Positions 32,436 through 36,850 of a DNA stretch of 36,850 bases are shown here, in pieces (the first letter of the stretch is position 1; every line of letters begins with the position of its first letter). Source of the DNA: an uncultured bacterium. GTDB taxonomy: Bacteria > Pseudomonadota > Gammaproteobacteria > Burkholderiales > CAIKXV01. A program made the translations under genes and the position numbers. The stretch covers positions 1 through 36,850 of the forward strand of contig CAIQON010000164.1 in the NCBI GenBank assembly GCA_903873475.1. Direction: 5' to 3'. Under the pieces are notes generated by a model. It was given only the letters and a program-made list of their open reading frames with translations, ran no database searches and was not told the DNA's origin.

Positions 32436-35400
32436 GGGGCGCGCTTTGCGCACCTCGTTGATCGCCGACGGCCGCGCCAGCGCGCGTCCTGCAGCCGAGC
32501 AACGCACCAGTGCAGCCGTGCCGGTCCGTGTCGTGATCGTCACGCTCGACAGCCACCTCGCCAGCGTCACCGAACGCGCCCAGCACATCCTGCGCCGTGA
32601 ACTGCCGGGGCTGGCACTGTCGCTGCATGCAGCGTCCGAATGGGGCGACGACCCGCAGGCGCTCGAGCGCTGCAATGCCGACATCGCGCAGGGCGACATC
32701 GTCGTCGTCACCATGATGTTCCTGGAAGACCATATCCAGGCCGTGCTGCCGGCCCTCACCGCCCGCCGGGGTGCGTGCGACGCGATGGTGGTCTGCATGT
32801 CCGCCGGCGAGGTGATGAAGCTCACCCGCGTCGGCCGCTTCGACATGAGCCAGCCCGCAAGCGGCGCGATGGCGATGCTGAAAAAGCTGCGCGGATCGAG
32901 CGCGGCCAAGGGCAAGGATGGCGAGGCCAACCGTGCCAATGCCGGCGGCCGCGGCGCGCAGCAGATGAAGATGCTGCGCCGGCTGCCGAAGATCCTCCGT
33001 TTCATCCCGGGCACGGCCCAGGACGTGCGCGCGTACTTCCTGACGCTTCAGTACTGGCTCGCCGGTTCCGAAGACAACGTCGTGAACATGGTCCGCTACC
33101 TGGTCGACCGCTACGCCGAAGGTCCGCGCAGCATCCTGCGCGGCCGGGTGAAGCCGATCGCCCCGTGCGAGTACCCGGAAACCGGTGTCTACCATCCGCG
33201 GATGAAGGGACGCATCTCCGACTCCGCCGCCGGGCTGCCGAAGGCTGGCGGATCGGCCGGTACCGTCGGCGTGCTCGTCATGCGTTCCTACGTGCTTGCC
33301 GGCAACGCCGGCCACTACGATGGCGTGATCGCGGCACTCGAGGCGCGTGGCCTGAGGGTCGTACCGGCCTTCGCCAGCGGCCTGGATGCCCGTCCGGCGA
33401 TCGAGGCCTTCTACATGAAGGACGGCCGGCCGACGATCGACGCGCTGGTCTCGCTCACCGGTTTCTCCCTGGTCGGCGGGCCGGCCTACAACGACTCGCG
33501 CGCCGCCGAGGACATTCTCGCGCAACTCGATATTCCCTACGTGGCTGCCCACCCGGTCGAGTTCCAGACCCTCGAGCAGTGGGCCGTCTCCGACCGCGGC
33601 CTGATGCCGGTCGAGAACACGATGATGGTCGCGATCCCCGAGATCGACGGAGCCACTGGCCCGATGGTGTTCGGCGGGCGCTCCAGCGCGTCGGGCCAGC
33701 CCTGCGAAGGCTGCGAGCGCCACTGCACCTTCTCGACGGCCGAGCGTTCGCGTGACATGCATGTCTGCAGCGAGCGCGCTGAACGGCTCGCCGCGCGCGT
33801 GGGCAAGCTGGTGGCGCTGCGGCGCACCGCGCGCAGCGAACGCAAGATCGGCGTCGTGATCTTCAACTTCCCGCCGAACGCAGCCAACCTCGGCACGGCG
33901 GCCTTCCTCGCCGTGTTCGAGTCGCTGCACAACACGCTGCGTGGCCTGCGCGAGGCCGGCTACACGGTCGACCTGCCGGCCAGCGTCGACGAGCTTCGCG
34001 AGAAGATCATCCACGGTAATGCCCAGCGCTTCGGTGCCGATGCCAACGTGCATGTACGCATCAGCGCCGACGACCATGTGAAGCGCGAGCGCTACCTGGA
34101 AGAGATCGAGCGTCAGTGGGGCCCCGCCCCGGGCCGTGCACAGAGCGATGGCGCATCGATCTTCGTGCTCGGCGAACGGTTCGGAAACGTGTTCGTCGGC
34201 GTGCAGCCGTCGTTCGGCTACGAAGGCGACCCGATGCGCCTGTTGTTCGAGAAGGGCTTTGCGCCCACGCATGCCTTCTCTGCGTTCTACCGTTTCCTGC
34301 GCGAAGACTTCGGTGCGCACGCGCTGCTGCACTTCGGAACGCACGGCGCGCTCGAGTTCATGCCGGGCAAGCACAGCGGCTTGTCGGCCGCCTGCTGGCC
34401 CGACCGCCTGCTCGGCGAACTGCCCGATCTCTACCTGTACGCCGCGAACAACCCGTCGGAAGGCACGATCGCCAAGCGCCGTGCCGCGGCTACGCTGCTG
34501 AGCTACATGACGCCGCCGGTGGCCAATGCCGGTCTGTACCGTGGCCTGGTCGACCTGAAGGCATCGATCGAGCAGTGGCGCGCGCTGCCGCCGGAGGCCT
34601 CGACCCAGGCTGCCGATCTCGCGACGCTGATCCAGGCGCAGGCCGCTGCGCTCGACCTCGCTCCCACCGAACCGCAGTGGCTCGGCAGCGCCGACTCTGA
34701 AATCGCACGTCTCGGCGGGCAGGTGCTCGAGCTCGAGCAGACCTGGATCCCGAATGGACTGCATGTCGTCGGCCAGGTACCCGCCGCGGCCGAACGCGTC
34801 GACATGCTGGTGGCCATGGCCGAGGCTTCGCAGGGCGCGCATCCGCCACGTGCCGCGCTCGAGGCGATGGTGCGCGAGGCAGGCCTGAACCAGCGCAAGC
34901 CGGGCAAGGATGCCGATGCTGCCGACCGGCTGCTGATCGACCGCAGCGTGGCCGCCGCGCTGGCAGCCACCGTGTCGCCCGACATCGAAGTCGAGAAGCT
35001 TTACCGGGAACTCGCTCACAACGACCAGCTGCTGGCGCGCGACTCCGAGGTGCCGGCCATCGTCCACGCGCTCGACGGCGGTTTCGTGCGGCCTGCGCCC
35101 GGCGGCGACGTGCTGCGCACGCCCGGGATCATGCCGACCGGCCGCAACGTGCACGGTTTCGACCCGTTCCGCCTGCCCAGTGCCTTCGCGGTGCTCGATG
35201 GCGCACGCCAGGCCGCCCGCATCCTCGCCCGCCACATCGAAGCCGGCAACCCGTTCCCGGAGTCGATCGCACTGGTCCTGTGGGGTACCGACAACCTGAA
35301 GAGCGAAGGAGCGCCGATCGGTCAGGCGCTGGCGCTGATGGGTGCACGGCCCCGTTTCGACAGCTACGGGCGGCTGACCGGCGCCGAACTGATCCCGCTC

Positions 35401-36336
35401 GCCGAACTCGAGCGGCCGCGGATCGACGTGGTGATGACGCTCTCGGGCATCTTCCGCGACCTGCTGCCGTTGCAGACCCGCCTGCTGGCCGAAGCCGCGT
35501 TCCTCGCGGCCGCCGCCGACGAGCCGGAAGAGCTCAACTTCGTGCGCAAGCATGCCGTCGCCTACCAGCAGGCCAATGGCTGCGACCTCGAGACTGCCGC
35601 GCTGCGCGTGTTCAGCAACGCGGACGGCGCCTACGGCTCGAACGTGAACCTGCTGATCGACAACAGCCGCTGGGAAGACGAAGACGAGCTCGCCGAGACC
35701 TACACCCGGCGCAAGAGCTTCGCCTACGGCCGCAGCGGCCGGCCGGTGCCGCAGGCGGCGCTGCTCAAGAGCGTGCTGTCCGATGTCGCGCTGACCTACC
35801 AGAACCTGGAATCGGTCGAACTGGGCGTGACCACGCAGGACACCTACTTCGACACGCTGGGCGGCATCAGCAAGGCGGTGCAGCGCGCGCAGGGCGGGCA
35901 TGCGGTTCCGGTCTACATCAGCGACCAGACCCGAGGCGATGGCGTGGTACGCACGCTGGCCGAGCAGGTTTCGCTCGAGGTCCGTACCCGCATGCTCAAC
36001 CCGAAATGGTACGAAGGCCTCCTGCAGCACGGCTACGAGGGCGTGCGGCAGATCGAAGAGCACGTGAAGAACACGATGGGCTGGTCGGCGACGACCGGTC
36101 AGGTCGCGCCCTGGGTGTACCAGCAGATCACCCAGACCTTCCTGCTCGACCCCGAGATGCGCGAGCGCCTCGCGCAACTCAACCCGACCGCCTCGGCGAA
36201 GGTGGCGAACCGGCTGCTGGAGGCGCATGCGCGCAGCTACTGGCAGCCGGATGAAGCGACGCTCGATGCACTGCGCCGCGCCGGAGAGGAACTCGAAGAC
36301 CGCGTCGAAGGCATAGGCCTGGGCGCGACGGCCTGA
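32407..36336 (+). CDS. bchH: Magnesium-chelatase H subunit
   Basis: BchH is the large porphyrin-binding subunit of Mg-chelatase. With BchI and BchD it inserts Mg into protoporphyrin IX, the committed step to bacteriochlorophyll. The CobN-related protein is 1309 residues. Recognisable segments are [17 protein letters not shown] at about residue 40, [73 protein letters not shown] and the C-terminal [21 protein letters not shown] cysteine-rich insert holds Cys433, Cys436, Cys440 and Cys454. The only ATG (32407) lies inside bchB with 29-bp overlap and gives about 35 extra residues before the conserved start. A later non-ATG start cannot be excluded. Confidence 0.96.
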   Translation: MKLKPTLVAEGRALRTSLIADGRASARPAAEQRTSAAVPVRVVIVTLDSHLASVTERAQHILRRELPGLALSLHAASEWGDDPQALERCNADIAQGDIVVVTMMFLEDHIQAVLPALTARRGACDAMVVCMSAGEVMKLTRVGRFDMSQPASGAMAMLKKLRGSSAAKGKDGEANRANAGGRGAQQMKMLRRLPKILRFIPGTAQDVRAYFLTLQYWLAGSEDNVVNMVRYLVDRYAEGPRSILRGRVKPIAPCEYPETGVYHPRMKGRISDSAAGLPKAGGSAGTVGVLVMRSYVLAGNAGHYDGVIAALEARGLRVVPAFASGLDARPAIEAFYMKDGRPTIDALVSLTGFSLVGGPAYNDSRAAEDILAQLDIPYVAAHPVEFQTLEQWAVSDRGLMPVENTMMVAIPEIDGATGPMVFGGRSSASGQPCEGCERHCTFSTAERSRDMHVCSERAERLAARVGKLVALRRTARSERKIGVVIFNFPPNAANLGTAAFLAVFESLHNTLRGLREAGYTVDLPASVDELREKIIHGNAQRFGADANVHVRISADDHVKRERYLEEIERQWGPAPGRAQSDGASIFVLGERFGNVFVGVQPSFGYEGDPMRLLFEKGFAPTHAFSAFYRFLREDFGAHALLHFGTHGALEFMPGKHSGLSAACWPDRLLGELPDLYLYAANNPSEGTIAKRRAAATLLSYMTPPVANAGLYRGLVDLKASIEQWRALPPEASTQAADLATLIQAQAAALDLAPTEPQWLGSADSEIARLGGQVLELEQTWIPNGLHVVGQVPAAAERVDMLVAMAEASQGAHPPRAALEAMVREAGLNQRKPGKDADAADRLLIDRSVAAALAATVSPDIEVEKLYRELAHNDQLLARDSEVPAIVHALDGGFVRPAPGGDVLRTPGIMPTGRNVHGFDPFRLPSAFAVLDGARQAARILARHIEAGNPFPESIALVLWGTDNLKSEGAPIGQALALMGARPRFDSYGRLTGAELIPLAELERPRIDVVMTLSGIFRDLLPLQTRLLAEAAFLAAAADEPEELNFVRKHAVAYQQANGCDLETAALRVFSNADGAYGSNVNLLIDNSRWEDEDELAETYTRRKSFAYGRSGRPVPQAALLKSVLSDVALTYQNLESVELGVTTQDTYFDTLGGISKAVQRAQGGHAVPVYISDQTRGDGVVRTLAEQVSLEVRTRMLNPKWYEGLLQHGYEGVRQIEEHVKNTMGWSATTGQVAPWVYQQITQTFLLDPEMRERLAQLNPTASAKVANRLLEAHARSYWQPDEATLDALRRAGEELEDRVEGIGLGATA

Positions 36337-36365
36337 CCCGGCCGGAAACAAACCACCCGCACTGA

Positions 36366-36850
<485 letters not shown>

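Noticed and set aside
32413-36351. 1312-codon open frame antisense to bchH
   Set aside because: High-GC codon bias leaves long open frames opposite real genes. The peptide is His/Arg/Gln-rich with no family features, and bchH is unmistakable.

Overview
The window looks like a high-GC betaproteobacterial chromosome, most likely from a phototrophic member of the Burkholderiales. This is inferred from three things: several orphan Bug-type (tripartite tricarboxylate) solute receptors, a purE-purK-purC-Sua5 housekeeping block, and a purple-bacterial photosynthesis gene cluster in the order bchP - PucC-like carrier - bchG - ppsR - aerR/ppaA // bchF - bchN - bchB - bchH - bchL. No tRNA, rRNA, insertion sequence or CRISPR array was seen.

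Region 1 (1-528) is the 5' part of an unrecognised gene. It has no stop codon and runs off the left edge. Its GC is visibly lower than elsewhere (95/180 bases, 53%, counted over 181-360). Bases 529-723 hold nothing I can support.

Region 2 (724-13373, all minus strand) is a tightly packed catabolic or transport block. Read in transcription order it is: Bug receptor, MmgE/PrpD protein, TPP-dependent enzyme, Bug receptor, cupin, modA, modB, modC, double cupin, VOC protein, cupin, Bug receptor, amidohydrolase and D-2-hydroxyacid dehydrogenase. Most gaps are under 100 bp and several genes overlap by 1-4 bp. The substrate is unknown. The enzyme set suggests breakdown of a carboxylated (perhaps aromatic-derived) compound.

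Region 3 (13500-17376) adds two more MmgE/PrpD genes and a fourth Bug receptor, so all three MmgE/PrpD genes sit beside a Bug receptor.

Region 4 (17568-22057, plus strand) is housekeeping: purE, purK and purC of purine synthesis, a Sua5-type threonylcarbamoyl-AMP synthase for tRNA t6A, and a TauE/SafE-like membrane exporter.

Region 5 (22102-36850) is the photosynthesis cluster. On the minus strand lie a small membrane protein, bchP, a PucC/Bch2-like carrier and bchG, followed upstream by the regulators ppsR and aerR/ppaA. A 409-bp divergent control region (28508-28916) separates these from plus-strand bchFNBHL, which carries protochlorophyllide reduction (BchL/N/B), Mg insertion (BchH) and 3-vinyl hydration (BchF). 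bchL is cut by the right edge. The control region contains an inverted pair TGTCAA...TTGACA. Each arm can serve as a consensus -35 element of one of two divergent promoters, and each arm lies inside a near-consensus PpsR site (TGT-N12-ACA type). A similar site overlaps the putative bchG -35 element. This suggests one PpsR/AerR switch governing its own operon and the pigment operons.
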